Source: Heliocidaris tuberculata
Taxonomy: Eukaryota; Echinodermata; Echinoidea; Camarodonta; Echinometridae
Assembly: GCA_025618425.1 (NCBI GenBank)
Contig: CM046844.1
Location: 8,002,710 to 8,066,709 of the forward strand
DNA: 64,000 nt
Reading direction: 5' to 3'
Shown: positions 55,701 through 64,000 of the stretch, piece by piece
Numbering within the stretch: position 1 is the first letter of the stretch
Layout: every line of letters begins with the position of its first letter
Notes under the pieces: generated by a model
The model's input: the letters and a program-made list of their open reading frames with translations, nothing else
What the model was told of the DNA's origin: nothing
The model's database searches: none
Program-made: the position numbers and the translations under genes

Positions 55701-57835
55701 ACGTGCGTTTGAAATGTTACTTTTGATGATAGCAGGAAAATGAGAGACTGTACCGTTTCTCCGTGGCGAAGCGCGGGTATATCTACTTGCGTCAAAGGGG
55801 CACCGAAATTAGTAGGTGAGTGAAATGTGAAAGAACAAGGTCATACAGCGAAGGGGTGTCGTGGAAAGAGCTTTAATCATCTTCTTTTCACGTTACCTTC
55901 CCCCCTCTCCCTTCTCTCTCTCTCTTTCTATTTTTTCAATTGATTGGAAAGGGGACGTGCCCCATGCCCTTTAAAGCTACGCCATTGGCCTTGCAGCCCA
56001 TTAAAGTCTGGCTGAGTATGCCAAGACTCGCTTTACGTTGTCGTAACAGACTACGCTAGAAATGATTTATTTGTATTACATATTTTTTTGACACATTTAA
56101 AGCTAATATTGATCAATAAATCTGCCAAACTTTCCCCCCATTTCTGCCAAATAAAATATGTGTACAATATGCAGACCTTATCAGGTGCACAAGTAGTGCA
56201 GTCTATGATTTACTTAGCAGCACCACCAACTTTTCTTTGGTCAACGGTTACCCCACCCCCCCCCCCCCCAAATAAAAAAAAAAAAGAAGAAGAAAAAAAA
56301 AAAAATACGATCCCCCAAAACACAAAACAACATTAACATTATTGAAAACAGAGAAAACAGACGTTGGGGACCAATTTAAATCGTGAATAAGTAGAATTTC
56401 ACGAAAATCATCTTGTTATTGTTGTTGTTATGTGAGTGTCGAAACTACGCAAAAAATAAAATAATGTACCTTGGAGCTTTCATATAAACCTGAATATTAA
56501 CGAAACATTCCATATTTTCTCGTTTTCTACGTGGATAAATACGCCATTTAGAAGGAAAACGGCTGAAGATCTCTACTATTCTTACGATTTATATTCCAAA
56601 GTGTCCTGCAGAACTCCATAGGGAGGTAAAGGATATTGCGATTTTAGAATTTTGTATCGGGTTATTTGTCATTCCCTCATGTGTGGCCATTGTATTCTTA
56701 AACTCACCCAGAATCCAAAAACAGAAACTTGTGACATAAGCTGACATCTGACACAATTACGATCACGTCTACCCCCAAAAAATCTAGACTTGACAAGAAT
56801 TGCTATTATTTGTTCTGGATGGTATCAGCAAAGTTGAGAGTCATAAAAAGGCTTAGAAATGTTCATATTTTGACCAACAATAGACAATTTATGAAAAAAC
56901 AGATTTTATTTTCTGTATGTACTTACGTATCTCATCAACATTTATATGCTTCACTGCGCAGTTAACTACTTTATTGAATGTTTTGAAATATCAATTTTGG
57001 ATAGTTTTTAATTTAAGCTTGCTTCCTCAGTCAACCATAAAGTTTTTAAGGGATATGTCAGGACATACAGGAAAAAGGCTATTCTTTCATAAATTTCATT
57101 TTAATGATCAGAATATATGAACATTTCTAAGCCTTTTCAGGTTTTCAACCTTGCTGATACCAGCTAGAACCAACACAAACTTTTTGTCAACCATTGATTT
57201 TGCACCATTTCACAACGCTCACTCAAGCGTAAAGTATCGTTAAATGTTTTGGTGTCATTTGATAGGAGAAACCCATAGCTATCCATTGGTAGGCAAATTT
57301 TATGAAGATATTTTGAAATGTTAATTTGGGGAGACTTTTTCCAACTGTCAACATTTAACAGTTCTCAAATTTGTTAATACCAGCCAGAACGAATATCAGT
57401 TTTTGTCACGTCTGGATTTTTGCTCACTTGCCAAATTTGTTGCCGTCATTTGATAGGCTTGTCCCTACGCTATCCAAAGGCATGAACATTTCCTATAAAT
57501 ATTTTGAAATATTTATTTGGGAAACTTTTTCCTACTGTTAACTTTTGTATATCTATCTATCTATCTATCTACCTATCTATCTATATATCTATCCATCTAT
57601 CTAAAAAGATGACAAAGTAGAGAAGTAATGCATTTTCAAGTCCAACAGTGATGTTTATTAGTTTATATATCACTACACATGTGTAAACCCTGAAGAAGAC
57701 ATGCGATCATGCGTCGAAAATTTCGTGTACTAATAAGAACACTGTTGGACTTGAAAATGCATTACCTCTCTACTGGTCATCTTTTCTGTATCGGTGCCAA
57801 CACACGCGGACTTCTAGTATCTTCACATCTTCATA

Positions 57836-57892
<57 letters not shown>

Positions 57893-57893
57893 C

Positions 57894-57934
<41 letters not shown>

Positions 57935-58487
57935 CATAGAGAATAATATATTTATATATATATATATAATAATAATAATAATAATACTTGGATTTATATA
58001 GCGCCTTTTCCATAGGATACAAGGCGCTTGTCAATCAGTCTAATTGACAGAGTTGTATATAAGGTGTAGAAGACAAGTAAATAAAAGATTTCGTGAGACT
58101 GAAAAGTTTTCAAATTTTCGGCCATAAGCCTTCATCAGGAAATGATGAAAACTTATTAAGTAACAAAAGAGCTTGAAGCGCAAAAATGCAAAAAGCTCCA
58201 TGGATACTAGCACAACCATGGTAGAGAAAGCTGAGGGAGGACAGAGAGAGAGAGAGAATGACGTAATAAAACGTCATATATATATTATATTGGAAGAAAA
58301 CAGAATAATAATCAACTTACATTCCTGATGTATTTTTGGATGCCTTCTACACCATATGTTCTTATGACGAACCACAGCTTTAATGCTCGAAACCTTCTAC
58401 TCAACGGAATCGTCCAGTGCTGTTAGATTGGAAATCATAAAAGATCAATTAATTATATTCATTTGCATTTTTATCTAAGAAGTAGTG

Positions 58488-58537
<50 letters not shown>

Positions 58538-61500
58538 CACACACACACATGTTGCATACGAGGGTCTATCTACAGTGACGATAAATTTGAAATCGTTTGC
58601 AACACTATGCATCAACTTTCTTTATTGTGGGGTGGGCGGGGGGGGGGGGGCTAAGACTTTAAAAAAGCACTGGTATAGTTCATCTCCAGAAATGGAATTT
58701 CTGGGGTGATTTGGTATTTTCCCCATAAGGCGTTAAACGAAACGCCCCTGTAAAATAAAGAAATAGATATCTCTTTTAAAACAAAGCATAATAATCTCTT
58801 TGCCGGTAAATTTTCAATATGCCCATTACGCAGATAGCGCAAGATAGATTTATACAAATTACATCACTCTTATACAGTTTAAGACATTAATAATTTGACA
58901 GATAATCATTATTATCATTATCATTTTATTTGGCAAATAAAATCAGATAATAAACAAAAATTATGATTAACAACAAAAACTATTCCAAAGGGTTCGAGAG
59001 AAAAAATGATGAAGAGGAAAAAAATAAGAAAGTGGGGGAAAGATTTTTCCCGAATTAATAGATTGGTTATTCTAAATAATGATGGGAAAGAAGAAAAAGA
59101 AGAAGAAAGAAGAAATAAAAGAAAAATAATTATTATCTAAATGAACAGAACCAGAAAGACAGAATATACGTCTGACTTACCCTGTAGTCTATTGCAGCAT
59201 CTACAGGTCATAAAATGATCGAAAGAAATAAAAAGATGGATGATAATGTAATAATTATGTTTTGATCATTCAGATAAGTATAACCAAATCAACAAAAAGA
59301 TAACAGAAGGCAGAATTCCATTCTCACCTGGATGAAGGCAAAATATACGATTATCATTAATAAGAGGCACATTTGTGGTTTTTACTTTAATAAAAATGAC
59401 TGCTTGTTGTAGCATGAGTAGACTCATATCAGCTTATATGATTTCAGAATTATACAATTAATCTCAGTAGTTTGATCGGAACAATTTATAATGAATTGGC
59501 ATCATTTCTCGATGGAATGTCAAATAACAACTTTATGAGGAAAATTACCGTCATTTTCATGTTGAAGATAGAGAGGGTTGACATTGAAAGTACTGGTAAG
59601 AGCTGTTTTATCCCGTATCCTGTAACGATAAAAAGAAAAACTGATGATGAATAAAAATGTGGGTAAGCAATAAAGAAGTAAAACGATTAGGCCTAAGTAG
59701 TTGATGTCACTAATACTGTAAAAAAGAGTATTATATCAATTTACAGAGGTAGAAGAAAGAATCTCTATCGGGGAGTGTCATGAAGTATGACCACAAAATG
59801 CGAAGAAAGTGTGAAAACAGTTTAGAAATAGTATGAAAAAGGTGCCAACATAGTGTGGAAACACTGTGAAATCACAGGTTAGAATTTATGACCAGAGGGC
59901 ATGGATGTGTGCAGTGTGTTTCGTATCCTCTCTGTGGTTATAATAAGGTGTGTATTACAGTGTTTGTCTTTTTTTTTTTTTTTTTTTTTTTTACAGAAAC
60001 GGAATACCGTTGCTAATTTCAACCACAGAATGTAAAAAGGAGCAGAAAATACTAGAAAGGCATGACAAATTCAGAGCAATCATGAAAAAAAAAAATCGAG
60101 ATAACAGTCATAACACTATAACTCTCTTTAGACTTCAAAAATATAAGATGTTACTTGCAAATAAGTCAGATCTATGACGAAAGTATACGGGAATATAAGA
60201 CAGTTCACATAAAAGGAATGCACATATGAATGAATTATCTGTTCCCACGATTTCGTGAAACATGACATGTTCATGTGTCACAAGAAAAAGTGAGATTCGT
60301 AAGCCTCGCACAGTCGGAGAGTTCTTAATCTCTAAACGTGATGGAATCAAGCTCTTTGGACCTATATTCTCGGTATAATCTAATACCAATATGGGTAATT
60401 GTGCAATACCTCTCATATTCGATTTCAAATTTTACGAAGAGATATTGGGTAGAAATTTGGGGAAATTTGGCAGAAGGAGCAGGAAAAGGGGCTGTTTAAG
60501 GATGGATCTTACAATACATGTAGATGCATATAGGGCAAGAGACTGTGTAGAGCATATCCTCACCAGGAAGGCAAGTCTAATTTTCCCATTTTGTTAACCC
60601 TTTCAGGACAGGAATCATTTAAGGGCTAAATTGATCACATTTTGTTCTTCAAATTGGCAACAATAATATTTTTCTTTTAGTGCTACATGGTTCTAATAAG
60701 GTGAAATGTCTTTGAAAACAATATACATGGTTACTAATTTTGTCGAAAAGTTGAAAAAAATTGCCAATTTTGATAAAAAACAATAATTTTGAACCTCTCA
60801 ATGTGTTGCCAATTTAGGGATTTTAAATCTTATTCTCCTTTTTAAAATTCCTGGGATCAAACGCAATATGGTCATGCAACAAAAATGGACACAGTGTATC
60901 CAGAAATTTGTGCTCTTTCTACTCATATATCTAGTATATTTTTCAGGGCTCTGAATCAAAAGTTATTGAGCCCAACCACAAAATGTGGTCAATTGTCTCG
61001 AAAGGGTTGACATACCAGACGAGACATCGCCACACGTATACCAATGTGTGAAACAAACATCGGTTGCCAAAGACGCACTAAATCACCCTCCATCTCTACA
61101 AATCACCCATCTTTACCGACCCGGGACAGTTGAGGGTCACTCATTTCCATATTTACAGATGTTTTCAATGCCCTGCTAGGGATTTTGTTTGTTCTTTTAA
61201 CGCGGGAGGAAAAACAAACGGAAAAGTGCAAGTATATTACATACCACATGACGGAGCAGTCGAAGTTGACGAGCATCCATTTGTTAGGATTGAAGTTGAA
61301 GGAGTCTACGTACTGTGAATAAAATAATAATGTAACAGCCTGGTTTAGGTGTTGCTGAATATATACAGGTTGTGAAACACAGTTTGAAATATTAGCTTTG
61401 CCAGATAATACTTCTTCATTTTCATTATATTTTCATGTTCATCATTTCGAAGCTTAATCATGTTAATTTGGTAAATAGAACAGAAGGCGACATCGACAAA

Positions 61501-64000
61501 AAATGTACTTATGTCAGTAAGACATTAGGCCCATTAATATTGGAAAAGGTAATTTCAATGAAATAATTATATCAAAATTTGTTTTCTTTCTGATACACAT
61601 GTAAAAAATAACTGTAAAATATGAATTAGCATATATAGCAAGGGGTTGGGGCTGAGGGGGGGGGGGGCAATGAAGAGATTTCGCATTCCGTTTATCATGT
61701 TTATCCTTCGATTGCATTACCTAATCCCAAACATGGAACTGCCTACCATGATATACGTCCAACTAATCTATCCCTATCCCTTCTCCTCCCCTCTCAACAA
61801 ACAAACAAACAAACAAACGAACAAACAATCAAACAACAAGCATAAAAGGCAAAAACAAAACAAAATCAAACACAACATGTGTCAACTTTCGTGGAAAAAA
61901 AATGTTAGAAATAATGGTAAATAATTCGAACAACTTCTAATCATTAAGCAAGGCAATAACCTTACCTCGAAGCCAGTCAGTAGGTAGCTGAACTCTGGGC
62001 AGATGAGTGCATTGCCCCCGTATGCCCCATCGACATGAAACCAGAGCCCCCTTTCTTGGCAGATCTCACCCAACTCGTCAATTGCGTCAGACGCGCAACA
62101 CCCAGTCGTTCCCAGTGTTCCACACACCTGTTTGTACGCCAAACCATACATGAAATATGGTCAAAGCGAATGCAACGAAGACTAGAAAGGGTGTTTCATA
62201 TCGTTCAATTAGCTAATTCAATATCCCCAAATTGTTCGTTACACAAAATTTTCAGAAAAAAAAATTGATTCTGATTCTGTTTTTATTTATTTATTTATTT
62301 TTTGGTTTAAATTACATACAAATATTGATGCAACTTTTCTTGAAAATACAGCATTGTGCATGAAAATGTTGTCATAACAAACTAAGAAATAATAAACACA
62401 AAAATGCTTTTAATGAATATATTCTAAGAAATTAGTAAGGAGATAATTAAAAATGAGTATATTAAAGGGCCATTATTTGTAAAGTGAAACTAACAGTCAC
62501 ACACGTGACCATCTAAATTTGCCTCGATGCCGGAAAATCAGATTACATGTTACTGATTCATTTATTGAAAAAGATGCTCCTTTTTTGACAAGACAAAATA
62601 ATTTCCCAACCATAACGTTTTACAGAGACAATTAAAAACGGCCTGTTTTTAGTGGTCAAACACGTGACCGACCCAATGTTCACTTCTAAAAAAAATATTC
62701 ACTCATTTATGGAAAATTGCTTTCAAACTGTTCAGAGCAATCCTATTATACAGCAATGCAAAAGTGGAAACTTTCACTCCAAGGGAAATATGAGAAAAGT
62801 AGGTTTGAATACCAAAATGTCAGACCCCTTTTCGTGCGAGATCACACACGGGACCGACCTAACTTTTACTTCCGAAAGAAAATGATGCACTATAATTTAT
62901 TACCCTCCGTCTGTTGGGGTAAGACTGTTATTTAAAAATCTAAAATGAGAGACTTCTGCTAAAACTTAAATACTGAAATATTAAGTTTAAATCAAATATT
63001 TTTAAGAAATCTGGGCCCTCTTGTATAAAAAGTTGCGATTAAACGCAACTCAAAAAATTCAACGCAACTCGATTTTCAGCCAATCAGGATAGCGTATTTG
63101 GGACTTGCGTTTAATTTTTTGAGTTGCGTTTAATCGCAACTCTTTATGCAAGAGGGTCCAGGGGCCCGTTGCACAAAACTTGCGTTTAATCGCAACTCCT
63201 AAAAATCAAACGCAAGTCCTTAATGCCCTCTTCTGATTGGCTGAAAATAAAGTTGCGTTTGATTTTCCTGAGTTGCGTTCAAACGCAAGTTTTGTGCAAC
63301 GCGCCCCAGGTCACACACATGACTGAGAATGGTCCTTAAGAATATATCACTGCTATCTGCCACCCCTTAAAAACTCTATATTATAATACACGTAAAATGC
63401 AAAATACTTACATAGAAAGGTATAAGTCCTCTTTCTTCATCGAGCTGTAAAATTATAAAAAAGACAGTTTTTTTTTAATGATACATAAGTAAAACAATTT
63501 TAGTATAAGGTTTGAAATTATATATACAACCAGCCCCAAGAAATGTTTGGTTACAGTTTTTTGGCTGCGCAATTAGGACAATAATGCATTCCTAATGTCA
63601 TGAAGATTTCACTTTGATATTTCCTCCTGTCTTCCATGATTTTTTCAAAGTTCCAATAGTCCTTAGAACTTTTATTTACGTACCTGTATTGCTTCTAGGA
63701 GTGTGGTCCCCCGTAGAGAGTACTGGTCGTCTGTTGGGAGCTGATGTGTTTTCACGAAAGAGATGATTCCCGCTTTTTCCACTGACGAATGTGCCTTAAT
63801 ACAAAAGTAACAAGAAAAAGACTTAGTCAGTAGTGAAGTTGTGACACCTTTTCTGTATATATATTTGGAAACAATTAAAAAGTGATTCCATGACTGAAGA
63901 GGAATAGCTTACTTAATGTAGCATAAATAATCATAAAATAAATGAATTGTATTCACTTTGATGATTCAAAGGACCACGTTTTCACAGCATTTATTCAAGT
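49187..64000 (-). CDS. PLP-dependent aromatic amino acid decarboxylase, tyrosine decarboxylase-like, 3' ten exons (5' end beyond window)
   Basis: Group II decarboxylase of the AADC/HDC/TDC family; it uses PLP to turn an aromatic amino acid into its amine in the cytosol. Ten in-phase exons give about 453 residues, and about 190 N-terminal residues lie past 64000. Seen in order: AHSSVEKAG with the His that stacks on [17 protein letters not shown] with the Asp that binds the PLP nitrogen; [13 protein letters not shown] with the Schiff-base Lys (61280-61282); NPLYLQH with the catalytic-loop Tyr (59568-59570); and [17 protein letters not shown]. Tyr and His argue for decarboxylation rather than aldehyde synthesis. 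Ser in IPLSRRFR fits TDC/HDC more than DOPA decarboxylase, and DAAIDYRHW with GKLHMIPSS is most like insect TDC. A long Ser-rich, basic C-terminal tail follows. The substrate is inferred. Confidence 0.9.
50001..53230 (-). mobile_element. Degenerate LINE retrotransposon (APE endonuclease + reverse transcriptase) in a decarboxylase intron
   Basis: Read on the - strand it shows, in order: endonuclease pieces ALSETWLS (about 53070) and VTGDFNIDL (about 52740); linker KPWFDHELK (about 52285); RT motifs [20 protein letters not shown] (about 51600), KAFDCISHS (about 51410), [13 protein letters not shown] (about 51260) and [10 protein letters not shown] (about 51150); and a C-terminal region with WNSLP. 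Frameshifts and stops break it. It ends in a TTGAA-type repeat near 50005. The layout fits CR1/L2/Rex-like LINEs. It lies on the same strand as its host gene. Confidence 0.85.
50740..50878 (-). repeat. 68-bp tandem duplication inside the LINE
   Basis: The unit with AGATTGATATAACAT, ATGTTTAATGGAATTGATTT and TTTAGTCTGTTAA occurs twice in a row with a few differences. It arose after or during insertion of this LINE copy. Confidence 0.75.
53376..53552 (-). CDS. Decarboxylase exon: C-terminal small domain
   Basis: Acceptor ACTTTAG and donor GTACGG. 59 codons with [40 protein letters not shown] and a segment ending KMMADE. GKLHMIP and the IRF strand are conserved in the family. Confidence 0.95.
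53900..54047. mobile_element. Snap-back element, family D
   Basis: GGGCTCCGTATTATAAAATA is opposed by TTTTATATACGGTGACC, and AGTTGCGACTGATTACAAAT by an inverse partner. The loop holds GTGATTGGTAT, an ATTGG (CCAAT) core. About 148 bp. Confidence 0.65.
54517..54654. mobile_element. 138-bp snap-back element, family A copy 2
   Basis: Same arms as 48910-49047 (GGGGAGCGTTTCATCAAGCG and inverse). The loop is in reverse orientation and has ATGATTGGCTGA (54590-54601). Confidence 0.88.
55135..55236 (-). CDS. Decarboxylase exon
   Basis: Acceptor TTCTTGCAG and donor GTACTT. 34 codons: [20 protein letters not shown] then [14 protein letters not shown]. The GLVCFRLKG junction is diagnostic of the AADC/HDC/TDC family. 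Confidence 0.96.
56812..57170. mobile_element. Inverted-repeat element, about 360 bp
   Basis: GTTCTGGATGGTATCAGCAA with AAAAGGCTTAGAAATGTTCA (left) is mirrored by TGAACATTTCTAAGCCTTTT with TTGCTGATACCAGCTAGAAC (right). Termini match over about 55 bp with scattered changes. A related end, AATACCAGCCAGAACG, lies near 57379. No coding frame. Confidence 0.75.
57546..57601. repeat. (CTAT)n microsatellite
   Basis: About 13 tetranucleotide units with a few substitutions. Confidence 0.93.
57604..57785. mobile_element. Inverted-repeat element, about 180 bp
   Basis: AAAAGATGAC with GTAATGCATTTTCAAGTCCA opposes TGGACTTGAAAATGCATTAC with GGTCATCTTTT. The loop contains CCCTGAAGAAGACATGCGAT and ATGCGTCGAAAATTTCG. 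Non-coding. Confidence 0.8.
57837..57970. repeat. TA and GA compound microsatellite
   Basis: A short (TA)n, about 40 GA dinucleotides with CAGA interruptions, then a second (TA)n. It leads directly into (ATA)n and the GCGC tail repeat. Confidence 0.93.
57967..58035 (+). repeat. ATA repeat plus GCGCCTT/AAGGCGC tail
   Basis: (ATA)n is followed by TTGGATTTATATAGCGCCTT and TACAAGGCGCTTG, an inverted GCGCCTT/AAGGCGC pair. Probable 3' end of a SINE or LINE; a relative is at 21782. Confidence 0.55.
58321..58419 (-). CDS. Decarboxylase exon with IPLSRRFR motif
   Basis: Acceptor TCTAACAG and donor GTAAGT. 33 codons: [20 protein letters not shown] then [13 protein letters not shown]. The Ser after IPL corresponds to Ser354 of human HDC and the Gly of DOPA decarboxylase, a position known to affect substrate choice. 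Confidence 0.97.
58494..58532. repeat. (TA)n microsatellite
   Basis: About 19 uninterrupted TA dinucleotides followed by ACACACAC. Confidence 0.93.
59181..59200 (-). CDS. Decarboxylase 20-nt microexon
   Basis: Acceptor TGACCTGTAG and donor GTAAGT frame exactly 20 nt. They complete a split Asp codon and encode AAIDYR. It links ...[10 protein letters not shown] (exon 59549-59619, phase 1) to HWTIPLSRR (exon 58321-58419, phase 0). The result, DDAAIDYRHW, is conserved in tyrosine decarboxylases, so the microexon is real. It is far below usual ORF or exon-finder thresholds. Confidence 0.93.
59549..59619 (-). CDS. Decarboxylase exon: catalytic loop
   Basis: Acceptor TCGTTACAG and donor GTAATT. 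71 nt encoding [20 protein letters not shown] then END, between a split Trp and a split Asp. The Tyr of PLYLQH (59568-59570) matches the catalytic-loop Tyr332 of DOPA decarboxylase; it is Phe in the related aldehyde synthases. Confidence 0.95.
59620..61244 (-). other. Decarboxylase intron
   Basis: No additional exon is needed or seen; flanking exon phases join directly. Contains a poly-T run (about 59970-59992) and the TTAA element at 60598. Confidence 0.65.
60598..61006. mobile_element. CCCTTTC-family TTAA element, copy 4
   Basis: 409 bp from CCCTTTCAGGACAGGAATCA to TTGTCTCGAAAGGG. TTAA is on the left (60594-60597) and TTGA, one change from TTAA, on the right. Same orientation as copy 2. 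Confidence 0.83.
61245..61312 (-). CDS. Decarboxylase exon with PLP lysine
   Basis: Acceptor ATTCACAG and donor GTATGT. 68 nt encoding [20 protein letters not shown] then VM and two bases of Trp. Lys (61280-61282) in NPNKW forms the Schiff base with PLP, equivalent to Lys303 of DOPA decarboxylase. Confidence 0.97.
61798..61835. repeat. (CAAA)n microsatellite
   Basis: About nine CAAA-type units with one CGAA and one CAAT variant. Confidence 0.88.
61966..62127 (-). CDS. Decarboxylase exon with PLP-binding Asp
   Basis: Acceptor CAAACAG and donor GTAAGG. 54 codons with [34 protein letters not shown] and [18 protein letters not shown] contacts the cofactor phosphate region, and the Asp of HVDGAY pairs with the PLP ring nitrogen. 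The usual DAAYAG is replaced by DGAYGG. Confidence 0.97.
62128..63010 (-). other. Decarboxylase intron, non-coding
   Basis: AT-rich with a (TTTA)n run near 62280-62300. The segment at 62460-62880 repeats ACACGTGACC-type words but no clear repeat boundaries are visible. No exon was found. Confidence 0.55.
63011..63161. mobile_element. Snap-back element, family B
   Basis: CTGGGCCCTCTTGTATAAAA opposes TTTATGCAAGAGGGTCCAG, and AGTTGCGATTAAACGCAACT opposes AGTTGCGTTTAATCGCAACT. The loop contains TCAGCCAATCAG (63076-63087). Confidence 0.88.
63161..63307. mobile_element. Snap-back element, family C
   Basis: GGGGCCCGTTGCACAAAACT opposes AGTTTTGTGCAACGCGCCCC. The loop holds CTGATTGGCTGA (63233-63244). 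It abuts family B directly and shares its AAACGCAA arm words. Confidence 0.88.
63412..63444 (-). CDS. Decarboxylase 33-nt exon
   Basis: Acceptor ATTTTACAG and donor GTAAGT. Eleven codons, [11 protein letters not shown], matching the family segment that leads into VCGTLGTTG (GLIPFFVVATLGTT in DOPA decarboxylase). Too short for ORF-based calling. Confidence 0.94.
63684..63794 (-). CDS. Decarboxylase first visible exon with PLP-stacking His
   Basis: Acceptor TGTATTAAG and donor GTACGT. 37 codons: [20 protein letters not shown] then [17 protein letters not shown]. The His of AHSSVE (63789-63791) matches His192 of DOPA decarboxylase, which stacks on the PLP ring. Upstream exons lie beyond position 64000. 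Confidence 0.96.

Larger units (their letters stand above)
55237..58320 (-). other. Decarboxylase intron, about 3.1 kb
   Basis: No exon was found. Contains ACA/CAA-rich simple sequence (55320-55400), a poly-C/poly-A tract (about 56255-56305), two inverted-repeat elements, a (CTAT)n run and GA/TA microsatellites listed separately. Confidence 0.6.

Noticed and set aside
59320..59360. Possible extra decarboxylase exon ending CATCCAG before a GTGAGA donor
   Set aside because: The flanking exons join directly through the 20-nt microexon in the right phase and with conserved sequence. An extra exon would break the DDAAIDYRHW segment.

Overview
This is a eukaryotic, AT-rich, intron-rich nuclear sequence from a metazoan. 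Short GT-AG exons sit far apart among SINE, LINE and miniature-transposon copies, long homopolymeric G/C runs and many copies of the palindrome TACATGTA. The tRNA-derived SINE, the tyrosine-decarboxylase-like gene and the repeat style suggest a marine invertebrate, possibly an echinoderm such as a sea urchin. The species is inference; the gene calls are not.

Layout. (1) 1-4.5 kb, + strand: the likely 3' end of an unidentified gene (candidate exon 1-45, terminal exon 4362-4457). (2) 10.36-27.42 kb, - strand: a complete 14-exon gene for tRNA pseudouridine synthase PUS3 (452 aa), rebuilt exon by exon with every phase matching. (3) 27.4-32.7 kb: the space between two divergent genes. It holds an inverted, palindromic satellite array of about 220-bp units, and a 1.95-kb element with an intact 8-bp target duplication splits it. 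(4) 32.66-42.27 kb, + strand: a complete 4-exon MICOS10 (MIC10) gene (105 aa) with introns packed with transposons. (5) 42.3-49.2 kb: intergenic, low-complexity and repeat-rich. (6) 49.19 kb to the window end, - strand: the 3' ten exons of a PLP-dependent group II decarboxylase, closest to tyrosine decarboxylase. It keeps its catalytic Lys, His and Tyr and has a 20-nt microexon. The N-terminal exons lie beyond position 64000.

The genes do not form a pathway: PUS3 modifies tRNA anticodon stems, MIC10 shapes mitochondrial cristae junctions, and the decarboxylase makes a biogenic amine. PUS3 and MICOS10 are divergent neighbours and may share upstream DNA.

The most unusual content is mobile. Two short hAT-like elements and one longer hAT-like candidate have perfect 8-bp target duplications. 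There is a PIF/Harbinger-like element with TTA duplications and several TTAA-flanked families, two of which share a single TTAA. There are nested insertions that can be undone on paper. Five snap-back elements in four arm families carry the same CCAAT core (TCAGCCAATCAG or a close variant) in their loops.
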